In this document: piece after piece, positions 8,933 to 16,985 of the stretch
Layout: each line of letters begins with the position of its first letter
Numbering within the stretch: the first letter of the stretch is position 1
Assembly: GCA_945905295.1 (NCBI GenBank)
Contig: CAMDPX010000053.1
Coordinates: 1-35,937, forward strand
Reading direction: 5' to 3'
DNA: 35,937 bases
Source of the DNA: Planctomyces sp. SH-PL62
GTDB taxonomy: Bacteria > Planctomycetota > Planctomycetia > Planctomycetales > Planctomycetaceae
Program-made: the position numbers and the translations under genes
The notes under the pieces: model-generated
Told to the model about the DNA's origin: nothing
Database searches by the model: none
Seen by the model: only the letters and a program-made list of their open reading frames with translations

Positions 8933-10225
8933 ATGGACCGCAAGTGCAAGTTGATTCAGGAACTCGGCCTCCTGCGAAAGTTCGCAGCGGAGATGGACGA
9001 GGATCTTGGCCACTTTGAGAGTGACGCTGATGCTTTAAGTACCGCATCGATTCATGATGGTATCACCTCGAAGTTCAAGGAGTTCGTCGCGCGATCGTTG
9101 CGAACGGTTCACACGATCAAAGGGACGGCCGCAGTACTCAAGCTGAAGGAGCTAACGAGTTCGGCGCGCACGCTGGAGGATCTGTTAGTTCTCATTCGTG
9201 ATGGTTTCCGCTGCTGGGATACGTCAATGGCTCATCGGCTTTGCGAGATGTCAAAAGCGTTGCGACAGATGGTTTCTCAAATCGCGGAGACCGCGAGTGG
9301 ATCGGTCGCAAAGACGCCTCGGCACACAACCCACATGCTGCGTTACGATCACAACCGACGAGCGTCGTCTGCTCCGAGGGTTGCGGCCAATGGCACCGGC
9401 AATCCTCTCGCGAGGCCATTGCCGGAGAAGGCAGCGCCGATTCCGCAATCAACAACATTCGCCAAAATCGCATCCGATGTTGATGAGCGTCTGTTTGAAA
9501 AGCTGGTTCAATTGATCGGCCAGATTTCGGTCGTTCAGCAACAGATTGAGGAATGTTGCTCCCCTCGCGAGGACGCGAAGCGGAATCTGGCGTTTCGATG
9601 GCTCAATCTCATCGGGCCAGAGATGCGAGACACTTTGGCCAAGTTGCCTTGCGAGCCGATCGGCGACACTTGGAACGGCTGGCCCCGTCTGCTGTCGGAA
9701 ATGGCGGCGAACTGCGGCAAGCAGGCGCAGATTAAAATTGAAGGGGCGGAAGTGCGCCTCGACAAGCAGAGTATCCGAACGATTCAGAACGCGCTGACAC
9801 ATCTCCTGCACAACGCGGTCGACCACGGCATTGAGCGGCCCGATGTTCGTGAGGCGATGGGCAAGCCACCGGTCGCCACCATTGTGCTCTCGGCATCGCA
9901 GATGCGAGATCAAATTCAAATCCTCGTGAAGGATGACGGACAGGGCGTTGATGTTGAACGTGTCAAACAACAAGCCCTTCGCATGAAGTTGGTGACGCCC
10001 ACTCAAGCCGCTCGTATGACGGGGCCGGAGCTCACGCAGTTCATTCTTCGACCGGGGCTCTCGACGGCGTCGCAAGTCACGAACAACTCCGGCCGAGGCA
10101 TCGGCATGGACGCTGTTGTCGCGAACGTCGAGAAGCTTGGCGGCACGCTGGAGATCCACAGCATTCACGGCCAAGGGACCACCATTAAGATCAAATTCCC
10201 GCTGGGCCAGCCGAAGAGCGTTTGA
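8933..10225 (+). CDS. CheA-like histidine kinase lacking a CheW-like domain
   Basis: Protein of 430 residues related to chemotaxis kinase CheA. An Hpt (P1) domain occupies about 10-120, with phospho-acceptor His60 in 'VHTIKGTAAVL'. A low-complexity linker (about 125-170) is followed by a possible dimerisation helix region (about 180-250). A CheA-type ATPase domain ends the protein: N box HLLHNAVDHGIE (about 290-301), G1 DDGQG (334-338), G2 GRGIGMDAV (387-395) and GQGTT (413-417). The protein stops at 430, so the P5 CheW-like domain that docks CheA to receptors is missing; a P2 domain is also not evident. Typical CheA is 600-700 residues. It may be a dedicated kinase in a non-receptor pathway. 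No CheY, CheW or receptor gene is in the window. Confidence 0.85.
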   Translation: MDRKCKLIQELGLLRKFAAEMDEDLGHFESDADALSTASIHDGITSKFKEFVARSLRTVHTIKGTAAVLKLKELTSSARTLEDLLVLIRDGFRCWDTSMAHRLCEMSKALRQMVSQIAETASGSVAKTPRHTTHMLRYDHNRRASSAPRVAANGTGNPLARPLPEKAAPIPQSTTFAKIASDVDERLFEKLVQLIGQISVVQQQIEECCSPREDAKRNLAFRWLNLIGPEMRDTLAKLPCEPIGDTWNGWPRLLSEMAANCGKQAQIKIEGAEVRLDKQSIRTIQNALTHLLHNAVDHGIERPDVREAMGKPPVATIVLSASQMRDQIQILVKDDGQGVDVERVKQQALRMKLVTPTQAARMTGPELTQFILRPGLSTASQVTNNSGRGIGMDAVVANVEKLGGTLEIHSIHGQGTTIKIKFPLGQPKSV

Positions 10226-10257
10226 CGAAGTGACTTTGAACTCAACATCGTCACGCG

Positions 10258-10303
10258 AGTCGCGGGAGCGACTCGCCTACGTCGCTCAGTCGCTCCCGCG
10301 ACT
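10258..10303. repeat. 16-bp palindrome between convergent genes
   Basis: AGTCGCGGGAGCGACT (10258-10273) is the exact reverse complement of 10288-10303, with a 14-nt loop. It sits in the 101-base gap between the convergent ends of the CheA-like gene and motE, so it could act as a bidirectional terminator; GATTTTGTT follows on the plus side. Its form also fits a dispersed intergenic repeat. Confidence 0.65.
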
Positions 10304-10326
10304 GAGGTTCGATTTTGTTCCGCGTT

Positions 10327-11247
10327 TTATGGTTGCTTGAGCAGTTCGATGAGCGCCGCGGCCTTCGCGGGATCGGATGCGGCAATGGTGGCGAGCACTT
10401 TCGCGGCCTGCCGGTCCTTCATGTTCTTTAGGATCTCGACGATGGCCGCATCGCGGTCTTGCTTCGCGAGTTGTTGCAGGACCTCGGCCACAACCTCGGC
10501 CGGCATGCTGTCGAAGATCGTTCCCAATCGTTTGAGCGCCGCTGGATCACTGGTGACACTCACCGATGGAACGGCCGGTGTTGCTTCCTTGGTCGGAGCC
10601 GTGACCTCGGTTTTGGGTGGCGGCGCTTCCAGCGCATCGAGTTTCTGACGCAACAATTCACTCTCGTCAGGAGTGGCGCTGTCGGCTGGCTCGCGATGCT
10701 GATTGAGTTCCTCCAGCTCCTGACGTAATCGATCTCGTTCGGTTGGATTCGCCTTGGCGGCTTTGTCGCGAAGTTGGTTGATCTCTGCGTGTTCCTTTTT
10801 CAGCCAGTCACGCTCCTCTTGAGTCACCTTGTTGGCTTTCTCGCGAAGCTGATTGATCGCCACCTGCTCCGCGCGAATGTCCGCGAAGATCAGCTTCAGG
10901 ACTTCCTGGCGTTCGTCGAGCCGAAGTTCCTTCTCGTAAGTGGTTCGCAACCGTTGATTCAGTGCCACGACCAGCGGGCTGGTTTCGTCCATGCCTTCGA
11001 CATACGGCGGTCGAACAGCGATGGGTGCTTCCGGCTCCTCGTTCGGTGGCTCCTCTTGAGCGGTTTGATTTTGAGCGCGCTTTTCCAACGCCGCCAATGG
11101 GGTCTCGGCCGCTTTCGCTTCGGCGGCTTCCGCGCGCTGAAGCGCCGCTTTCAATTCCGACTGCTGCTTCTTCCAAAACAGAGTCCCCCCCGTGGCGGCT
11201 CCGCCAAAGATCATCATGACCAGCAGAAGTTGAAACATCGTTTTCAT
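10327..11247 (-). CDS. motE: MotE-like flagellar protein (membrane-anchored coiled coil with MgtE-N-like C-terminus)
   Basis: Protein of 306 residues with an N-terminal membrane segment (about 4-24, MFQLLLVMMIFGGAATGGTLF). Charged coiled-coil sequence occupies about 27-60 and 100-205. The C-terminal helical domain (about 233-304) contains 'LGTIFDSMPAEVVAEVLQQL', 'AAIVEILKNMKDRQAAKVL' and 'DPAKAAALIELL', the pattern of the MgtE N-terminal/FliG middle-domain fold found in MotE. In rhizobia MotE is a periplasmic chaperone for MotC; homologues occur beside fliJ in many bacteria. It follows fliJ by 22 bases. Residues 131-205 are three tandem 25-residue coiled-coil repeats. Its function here is inferred from architecture and position. 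Confidence 0.72.
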   Translation of the reverse strand: MKTMFQLLLVMMIFGGAATGGTLFWKKQQSELKAALQRAEAAEAKAAETPLAALEKRAQNQTAQEEPPNEEPEAPIAVRPPYVEGMDETSPLVVALNQRLRTTYEKELRLDERQEVLKLIFADIRAEQVAINQLREKANKVTQEERDWLKKEHAEINQLRDKAAKANPTERDRLRQELEELNQHREPADSATPDESELLRQKLDALEAPPPKTEVTAPTKEATPAVPSVSVTSDPAALKRLGTIFDSMPAEVVAEVLQQLAKQDRDAAIVEILKNMKDRQAAKVLATIAASDPAKAAALIELLKQP

Positions 11248-11269
11248 GGACTCTGATCTCTTCTTCGTT

Positions 11270-11728
11270 TTACGCCGAGTCCGTCGCGAGCGACTTTCTC
11301 GACCACTGCTTCATCACCACGTCATCCAATTCGATTTGCTGTTGCCGAGTTCCCTCGTCCAGATGCTCTTGCCAGCGTTGCGAGCGCAGGTGCAGCAACG
11401 CTTCCACCTGCTGAGTCACCGCCGTGTACTGACTTTGAGCTTCTCGAAACCGGCGTTCGACGGCCTTGAGGCTTTCTTGAGCTCCGCGCAGGGTCTCGCA
11501 AAGCTGCTGGGCATGTCGTAACGATTGCTCACGCAATGCCGGCACAATCATCCGGCCAACTCGCTCCGGCAACCGACAGGCCGATTCGATCTGCCGTTCC
11601 AAATCCTGCACCACCGCTCGCGCCAACTCGTGCTCGCGCGCGATCCGAGACAACACGAGCTCAGCCTGCTTCTGCCGCTGCTGGTGGTATCGCAAGAGCT
11701 TTTCAAGTTGGAACTGAAAACGTTTCAT
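11270..11728 (-). CDS. fliJ: Flagellar export protein FliJ
   Basis: FliJ is the coiled-coil stalk-like subunit that interacts with the FliI ATPase ring and with FlhA during flagellar export. The protein has 152 residues, the usual size. It starts MKRFQFQLEKLLRYHQQRQKQAEL, matching the FliJ N-terminal pattern of 'F.F.LE.vL..r...e..a', and is helical and charged throughout. It lies directly after fliI in the direction of transcription and ahead of motE, the common fliI-fliJ-motE order. A 109-base gap with a palindrome separates it from fliI. Confidence 0.88.
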   Translation of the reverse strand: MKRFQFQLEKLLRYHQQRQKQAELVLSRIAREHELARAVVQDLERQIESACRLPERVGRMIVPALREQSLRHAQQLCETLRGAQESLKAVERRFREAQSQYTAVTQQVEALLHLRSQRWQEHLDEGTRQQQIELDDVVMKQWSRKSLATDSA

Positions 11729-11739
11729 GGTTCACAACT

Positions 11740-11833
11740 AACCTGAAGCGTCAGTGAGGGCGAACGCTTCACCAAACTTCGATTTCAGAATGAAAGTCGA
11801 TCGAAACGTCCGCCCTCGCTGACGCTTCGGGTT
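11740..11833. repeat. Planctomycete-type inverted repeat, copy 1 (fliI-fliJ gap)
   Basis: A 23-nt arm at 11740-11762 (AACCTGAAGCGTCAGTGAGG...) pairs with 11811-11833 with two mismatches. Both mismatches are T for C, so they could remain G-U pairs on one RNA strand. The loop is 48 nt. Nearly the same arms recur at 13189-13282 and 23694-23782. All three copies sit between adjacent co-directional flagellar genes. Confidence 0.85.
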
Positions 11834-11837
11834 AGTT

Positions 11838-13154
11838 TTAGTACGGCCAGCGTGCGGCGATTTGTTCCAATGCCTTGCGAGTCTCTGCAAAAGCGAACTG
11901 CTCGCCGGTGGTTTGACGCAGGAACGACATGATCGCGGGCATCAACTCGATGACTTTGTCGATCTGCGGACTGGTTCCCTTTTGATACGCGCCGATGCGG
12001 ATCAAGTCTTGAACTTCCGCGTGCATCGCCATGATCGCTCGGATCTTTCGAGCGGCCGCTTGATGTGCGGGATCGGTCACGCTGAGGAATGCTCGGCTGA
12101 CGCTTTGCGAAATGCTGATCGCGGGGAAGTGGCCCGCTTCGGCCAGCTTGCGGTCGAGCACGAAGTGACCATCGAGCAACGATCGTGCGGAATCCGCGAC
12201 CGGTTCGGCGAGGTCGTCCCCTTCAACCAGCACGGTCAAGAAGCCTGTGATGCTGCCGATCGCTCCGTTACCAAGTTGTTCAACCGTGTTCGCCAGCAAT
12301 TGAAAGACGGAGGGGGTATAGCCTCGCGCGCTGGGTGGTTCGCCCAAGCTCAGTCCCAGTTCGCGTTGAGCCATCGCCAGTCGCGTCAGGCTGTCGAGAA
12401 AGAACAGCACGTTCGCGCCGCGACTGCGAAACGAATCGGCGATGCTGATCGCTGTCTCGACGGCGCGAATCCGCATCAGAGGTAATTGCTCGCTGCTGGA
12501 GATCACGACAACGGACTTCTTGAGACCTGCTTCACCCAAGCTGTCTTCCAGGAATGGACGTAGCTCGCAGCCTCGCTCGCCGACCAAGCAAATCACGTTG
12601 AGATCCGCTTCGGCGGTCTTCGCGATGTTGCCCAGCAACGTGCTCTTGCCGACACCGCTGCCGGCAAAGATCCCTAATCGTTGACCACGGCCGCAGAGCA
12701 ACAGACTGTCGATGGCCTTCTGCCCGGTAACGAACGGCCGCTCAATCCGCTCGCGTTCGAGCGGTGATGGCGGAGCGAAACGAACCAATCGCCGCTCACC
12801 GGGACGAATCGGACCTTTGCCATCTAGTGGCCGGCCCAAGCCGTCTAAGACTCGTCCCATCAAGCCCTGTCCGATCGGAACCGAACGCCGTTGGGGCATC
12901 CGCACGACCGGCATTCCGGATCGCAACTCTTCGGCGAACTCAAACGGAGCCAGCCGGGCGAGGCCGCGCGTGAAGCCCACCACTTCGGCCGGAACTTCAC
13001 GGCCATTCGGTTCGAGGATCCGGCACTGATCGCCGATCGCCGCCGACAACGCACACGCGAGCCCATCCTCAGCAATCCGCAGCCGGCTCTGCACGCGGAA
13101 GCCGTCATGGGCATCGACCTCACGCTTCAGACGTTCGAGATTCAAGGCGATCAT
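11838..13154 (-). CDS. fliI: Flagellum-specific ATPase FliI
   Basis: FliI is the ATPase of the flagellar type III export apparatus, forming a hexamer at the cytoplasmic gate. The protein has 438 residues, the family length. Visible motifs: Walker A GSGVGKST (165-172), the catalytic glutamate in VGERG (Glu193), Walker B NVLFFLDSLTR (248-258), and 'SITGFLTVLVEGDD', 'FPAISISQSVSR' further on, diagnostic for FliI/YscN rather than F1 beta. The start ATG at 13154 follows a 131-base gap after fliH. The fliH-fliI-fliJ order is canonical. Confidence 0.96.
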   Translation of the reverse strand: MIALNLERLKREVDAHDGFRVQSRLRIAEDGLACALSAAIGDQCRILEPNGREVPAEVVGFTRGLARLAPFEFAEELRSGMPVVRMPQRRSVPIGQGLMGRVLDGLGRPLDGKGPIRPGERRLVRFAPPSPLERERIERPFVTGQKAIDSLLLCGRGQRLGIFAGSGVGKSTLLGNIAKTAEADLNVICLVGERGCELRPFLEDSLGEAGLKKSVVVISSSEQLPLMRIRAVETAISIADSFRSRGANVLFFLDSLTRLAMAQRELGLSLGEPPSARGYTPSVFQLLANTVEQLGNGAIGSITGFLTVLVEGDDLAEPVADSARSLLDGHFVLDRKLAEAGHFPAISISQSVSRAFLSVTDPAHQAAARKIRAIMAMHAEVQDLIRIGAYQKGTSPQIDKVIELMPAIMSFLRQTTGEQFAFAETRKALEQIAARWPY

Positions 13155-13188
13155 AAAAGCTTTGTCCGATCAGAAAGAACAACACACT

Positions 13189-13282
13189 AACCCGAAGCGT
13201 CAGCGAGGGCGGACGCGCCAACCGACTTTGTTCGTGGAACCAAATCTGTGTGAAGCGTTCGCCCTCGCTGATGCTTCGGGTT
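13189..13282. repeat. Planctomycete-type inverted repeat, copy 2 (fliH-fliI gap)
   Basis: Arms 13189-13211 (AACCCGAAGCGTCAGCGAGG...) and 13260-13282 are reverse complements apart from one base. The loop of 48 nt has the same length as in copy 1 although its sequence differs. It fills most of the gap between fliH and fliI. Confidence 0.87.
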
Positions 13283-13285
13283 GGT

Positions 13286-13915
13286 TTAAGAAACGAGCTG
13301 CTGACGTAACTCTTCAATCTGTCGGCGCAGTTCGTAAACGATCGACATTTCGCCCGATGCCGCCTTGCAGTCGCCGCGAGCCAATGAGGCGTCGGCTTGA
13401 ACGCAGACGTGATCGCCCAGGGTCGTCGCCGAGATGTGCGATTCGACATGCTGCTGCCAGACGGACAGATCGGCCGGATGCAGTTTCACGACGATCGGCT
13501 GATCGGTGCTCAATCGCTCGACGACTTCGCGCACGAGGTTCTCGATGGGGAACTGATCGCTGTGGACTCGATCCAACACGAGTTTCGCGGCGATCGCGTG
13601 AGCCAGTTCGATCGTGGTCTGCTGGAGCTCGGGCATCAGGATTTGCTGCCAATGCACCTGCATCGTCTTCGCGGCATGCTGCAACTGAGCGGCCGCTTCT
13701 TCGAGCGCCGTGACTTGATTGCGGAGACTGGCCTCGAGTTCCGCGCTGACGGCAGAAGCTGCCGTTTGGCTCGACTTCGATCCACTCGCCTCGGCCAGCG
13801 CGAAGTGAGCGACCCGGTGATGGTGCGCCTGCAACCATTCCGGCGCCGGCTTCATCGGGTCTCCGAGCACAACACGCCGAATCGGTAGTTTCAGCGCGAT
13901 TGTCTTTACGGTCAT
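13286..13915 (-). CDS. fliH: Flagellar assembly protein FliH
   Basis: FliH binds FliI and regulates its ATPase during flagellar export. I start the gene at the ATG at 13915 (209 residues, MTVKTIALK...); the open frame reaches further upstream but that sequence does not look like FliH. The central region is helical (about 60-110, 'EASLRNQVTALEEAAAQLQ'). The C-terminal part has the FliH/YscL features 'ELAHAIAAKLVLDRV', 'LVREVVERL', 'VVKLHPADL' and 'ASLARGDCKAASG', the last matching the typical 'd..l..GGc.vet..G' region with the second glycine lost. It is followed by fliI and diverges from fliK. Confidence 0.87.
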   Translation of the reverse strand: MTVKTIALKLPIRRVVLGDPMKPAPEWLQAHHHRVAHFALAEASGSKSSQTAASAVSAELEASLRNQVTALEEAAAQLQHAAKTMQVHWQQILMPELQQTTIELAHAIAAKLVLDRVHSDQFPIENLVREVVERLSTDQPIVVKLHPADLSVWQQHVESHISATTLGDHVCVQADASLARGDCKAASGEMSIVYELRRQIEELRQQLVS

Positions 13916-13939
13916 CAGAGTTCCATTCCGACGTCGATT

Positions 13940-13957
13940 CGCGAAATCCTTTTCGCG
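13940..13957. repeat. Small perfect hairpin in the fliH-fliK divergent region
   Basis: CGCGAAA and TTTCGCG form a 7-bp perfect stem around TCCT. It lies in the 112-base region between the divergent starts of fliH (13915) and fliK (14028). It could be a regulator site or an untranslated-leader hairpin of either gene; no promoter could be assigned. Confidence 0.4.
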
Positions 13958-14027
13958 CAGGGAGCCATCGTGATGCGACAGCGTCCCTCTTCTCGATTTC
14001 TTCGGTGCAGACGGCTGCGAGAGTCTT

Positions 14028-15356
14028 ATGAAAATCGCTTCGACACTGACGATCAGCGCACCCGGCGAAACGAGCTTGCCCAGCTTGCTCAGTTCCGTGT
14101 CGGACACGCTGTTGCCGCAACTGGGCGCGCCCTCGTTGCCGGTGGACGATCCATCCAAGTCGCCGTCGTCGCAATCGCTTTCCTCCTTCGATGCGATGCT
14201 CGCCATGTTCGGGCTCGCGCCGAATCTGCCGCTGCCATCGGTGCCGGTTCCTGTTGTCGCTCAGGCGGCCGTTCCGAATGCCGCTCCTGAGATCGGTTCG
14301 GTTGTCGAGCCAGGAGCTGGCCCGGCCGCTTCAAATCTCGTCGCTCTGAATAATTCATTGGCTCCATCACTCAGCCTGGAAGCGGCCGCGCTTCCGAATC
14401 CAACAACCTCAGTCTTGGCGGCTCCAACAACAGACGTCACCGCGACCACTGCCTTAGCAACGCCCGTCGCAGCAGTGCCCGCCGACCAACGGCAGCCCAT
14501 CCGAAAAGGCGTTGACGCCATCGAACCGCAGCAGCAGGCCGCCGCGTTAATACCGACCGTCAGTGAAACCAAAACGAGCGCTCAACCTGAGTCGTCTTCG
14601 CAGAGCGTGCTGCAAACTTCAAAGTCGCTTGCCTCGACTGAGCCGCAATCGCACGAGTCCGCTTCGCTGGTGGAGCCGGCCTCCGATTCGAAATCGCTCG
14701 GCAGGATTGAGCAGGCGACGGTTTTCGGTGCGACCGTGATCGCCTCAGAGCCTGCTGGTCCTCACGAGTTGGTCGCAGCCCCTCAGCACTTTGCGGAGCT
14801 TCGGCCACAGGTTGTCGAAGACAAAGACCATCGACATCGACGCGCCACGACCGATCGGTCACCGGCCTCGGAAGTCGTGAACTCCGTGAGTCATCCCATC
14901 GAGGTCATCGGCAACGGTGCGAAGCTCATTGATTCGAAGAGTCTGAGCGATCAACTCACGGTGGCGATGCAAACTCACGGGCAAGACTTGGCCGCCGGGA
15001 AACCGATCGAATTGCAATTGCGGCTGGATCCACCGGAACTCGGCATGGTCCGAGTCCATTTGCGAATGACCGAGAATTCCGTGTCGGTGCGGTTCATCGC
15101 CGGTGACGAAGCGGTCACTTGGATGCTGGAAAGCCAGCTCCCCGATCTGCGGCAGTCGCTGGCGGAGCGGGGACTTTCGTTCGTGCAGTGCAACGTCGGC
15201 AGCAATTCTGGGAATCAATCACAGTCGACTTTCCACCACGATCCCGATCAGCGGTTGAGTGTTCCGTCGCCGATGAAAGGTCATCGGTGGCAACAGTCTT
15301 TCGTCGTGCGGCAAGCGGTGACATCTCGTGCCGCTGGCTTGGACATCTTGGTGTGA
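14028..15356 (+). CDS. fliK: Flagellar hook-length control protein FliK
   Basis: FliK is the secreted ruler that sets hook length and switches export specificity through FlhB. The protein has 442 residues. The N-terminal two thirds are low-complexity, Ala/Ser/Pro/Thr-rich, as is usual. The C-terminal Flg_hook domain (about 305-390) shows 'ELQLRLDPPELGMVRVHLRM' (328-347), where the L.P..LG.v.v motif is diagnostic, then 'FIAGDEAVTWMLESQLPDLRQSLAERGL'. GAGAG lies just upstream of the ATG. It diverges from fliH and precedes a diguanylate cyclase gene. Confidence 0.9.
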   Translation: MKIASTLTISAPGETSLPSLLSSVSDTLLPQLGAPSLPVDDPSKSPSSQSLSSFDAMLAMFGLAPNLPLPSVPVPVVAQAAVPNAAPEIGSVVEPGAGPAASNLVALNNSLAPSLSLEAAALPNPTTSVLAAPTTDVTATTALATPVAAVPADQRQPIRKGVDAIEPQQQAAALIPTVSETKTSAQPESSSQSVLQTSKSLASTEPQSHESASLVEPASDSKSLGRIEQATVFGATVIASEPAGPHELVAAPQHFAELRPQVVEDKDHRHRRATTDRSPASEVVNSVSHPIEVIGNGAKLIDSKSLSDQLTVAMQTHGQDLAAGKPIELQLRLDPPELGMVRVHLRMTENSVSVRFIAGDEAVTWMLESQLPDLRQSLAERGLSFVQCNVGSNSGNQSQSTFHHDPDQRLSVPSPMKGHRWQQSFVVRQAVTSRAAGLDILV

Positions 15357-15390
15357 GAGGTAATTCAAAACGTCCGTAGCTCGCCTCATA

Positions 15391-15437
15391 GAGGCTATCC
15401 GAGAACTGATCGGCGCGACCCCTTCTCGGATAACCTC
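15391..15437. repeat. Palindrome between fliK and the diguanylate cyclase gene
   Basis: Arms GAGGCTATCCGAGAA (15391-15405) and 15423-15437 pair over 15 bases with one mismatch, with a 17-nt loop. It starts 35 bases after the fliK stop. It could terminate fliK, or be another dispersed intergenic repeat; no T-tract follows immediately. Confidence 0.6.
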
Positions 15438-15471
15438 TTAACGCGATGTCATTCGTTGTGAGTCGTCCAAA

Positions 15472-16419
15472 ATGATGATCGGTGTTTCCCTCTTCTGTTT
15501 CTTGCTTGGAGCGGCCGTGACGTTTCTGGTCATGAGGCCGAAGCTCAACCGTTCCCAGAGCGAACTGGAAGTGGTTCCAAAAGAACTGCCTGACCAGTCG
15601 CCCAAAATAGATGAGTTCCTGCGTCAGATGATGCAGATGGCGAATCAGATGGACGGCAATGTTGAGCGTCATACCGGTCGATTGACCGAAATCAACGACG
15701 GACTGAAACAAGCCGCGAGCGAGTCACCCTCGGCCGTCATGGAAATGACCTCCCGGTTGCTGGAAGCCAACGTCCAACTGCGGTCCGAACTGAACAACGC
15801 GCGGGACCAAATCGCCACGAAGCAGCGCGATTTGGAGACCTATAGGACTCAGGCACGCGTCGATACGTTGACCGGTTTGAACAATCGCCGTTCCTTCGAC
15901 ACGGAATTGGCTCGTCTGTTTGCTCAGCGACATCGGCAGGGGACGACCATTTCGCTGTTGATGATCGACATCGATCACTTCAAACGCTTCAACGACAGAT
16001 ACGGCCATCTGGCCGGGGACTTGGTACTGCGATCGGTGGCACAAGTGCTGACCAACACTGTGCGCGACATGGATCTCGTGTGTCGCTACGGTGGAGAAGA
16101 GTTTTCCGTGATCTGTCCGGGCTCAAATCTGCAACAGGCATGTGCTGCCGGTCGCCGAATTTGCGAGGCCATTGCACAAAGCGTCGTGGTCCTGAAAGAC
16201 GGCCCCATTCAAGTCACCGCGAGCATCGGCGTCGCGGAAGTGGGAACCGGCGAACTCGAAGCCGATCTGATTCAACGGGCCGATAACGCCTTGTATTCCG
16301 CGAAGGGCGCGGGGCGCAACTGCGTCTTCTTCCAACACGACCAGACTTGCATGCCTCTGATTCCAGAGAACGCCGACACCGCCGCGAAACTGGAATCGAG
16401 CGTCTCGACCGTTGCATGA
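15472..16419 (+). CDS. Membrane-anchored GGDEF diguanylate cyclase
   Basis: Likely makes cyclic di-GMP from two GTP. Of 315 residues, 3-21 form a membrane anchor (IGVSLFCFLLGAAVTFLV), about 45-128 a helical/coiled-coil linker, and about 130-290 the GGDEF domain. This domain starts DTLTGLNNRRSF and carries the active-site signature GGEEF at 207-211. The inhibitory I-site RxxD is RDMD (198-201), with the usual five-residue spacing before the signature, so product inhibition is expected. Further family motifs are MIDIDHFKRFND and SIGVAE. No sensory domain is seen. High c-di-GMP usually opposes motility, so a role beside fliK and flgD is plausible by inference. Confidence 0.92.
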   Translation: MMIGVSLFCFLLGAAVTFLVMRPKLNRSQSELEVVPKELPDQSPKIDEFLRQMMQMANQMDGNVERHTGRLTEINDGLKQAASESPSAVMEMTSRLLEANVQLRSELNNARDQIATKQRDLETYRTQARVDTLTGLNNRRSFDTELARLFAQRHRQGTTISLLMIDIDHFKRFNDRYGHLAGDLVLRSVAQVLTNTVRDMDLVCRYGGEEFSVICPGSNLQQACAAGRRICEAIAQSVVVLKDGPIQVTASIGVAEVGTGELEADLIQRADNALYSAKGAGRNCVFFQHDQTCMPLIPENADTAAKLESSVSTVA

Positions 16420-16547
16420 ATGGCTCTGCGGCAGAGTGGCGATGGGATCTGGCGAAGACCTGCCTCCGGCGACGCCCAGTCGTTCGGCCGTAATTCAAAT
16501 GTCGGCGATCAAATACCGGCATCGTCATCGACGCGATGCAGTTGGTG

Positions 16548-16636
16548 CTTCGGCCCAAAGGGCCAGTCGTTCGTCCAGCCAGGGCCAACGGCCCTGGTAT
16601 CGGTGCCCCACGAACCGCAGGCCCAACGGGCCGACC
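16548..16636 (+). repeat. GGCCCAAAGGGCC repeat, copy A (inverted relative to copy B)
   Basis: The element runs from CTTCGGCCCAAAGGGCC through CCAGCCAGGGCCAACGGCC to AGGCCCAACGGGCCGACCG. Its reverse complement, with scattered differences and a shifted centre, occurs at about 16986-17078. It contains several nested small palindromes (GGCCC..GGGCC, CCAGGGCC..GGCCCTGG). The type resembles dispersed intergenic repeats I associate with planctomycetes. Confidence 0.75.
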
Positions 16637-16770
16637 GTTCTTCTGGCCGTTCAATGAATGGTCAGAGTCTTGCACTGCAAACGTTGAAAGTCTTCTTGTC
16701 AGGAGAAGATTCTTGGAACGACGAGCACGTTGCGTCACTGTGGTAAAGGAGTTGCGTTTCAGAACTGCGA

Positions 16771-16876
16771 TTCATCCGTGTGGGCTTCCTATCCGTGTGC
16801 TTGTGGTTTGTGTTCCGGCAACAAATCCTGGCAACGCGAGTCGCAAGCACACCGATAGGAAGCCCGCACGGATGAA
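16771..16876. repeat. Long palindrome with 33-nt arms
   Basis: The left arm 16771-16803 (TTCATCCGTGTGGGCTTCCT...) is the reverse complement of 16844-16876 except at two positions. The loop is 40 nt and holds no gene. It lies midway between the two inverted repeat copies A and B. If transcribed it would form a very stable hairpin on either strand. Confidence 0.85.
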
Positions 16877-16985
16877 AACAATTCCTCAACGAAGGCGAGT
16901 CACTCATCTCACTCCGCGGACTTGGGTCGCGGACGCAGCTCGCACTAAGCAGCCCATCGGTCAGGCAGAGGCATGTCCGTGGGGA

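Noticed and set aside
13162-13713. Plus-strand open frame beginning in the fliH-fliI repeat
   Set aside because: It starts in inverted-repeat copy 2 and then lies antisense to fliH; translation is Arg-rich.
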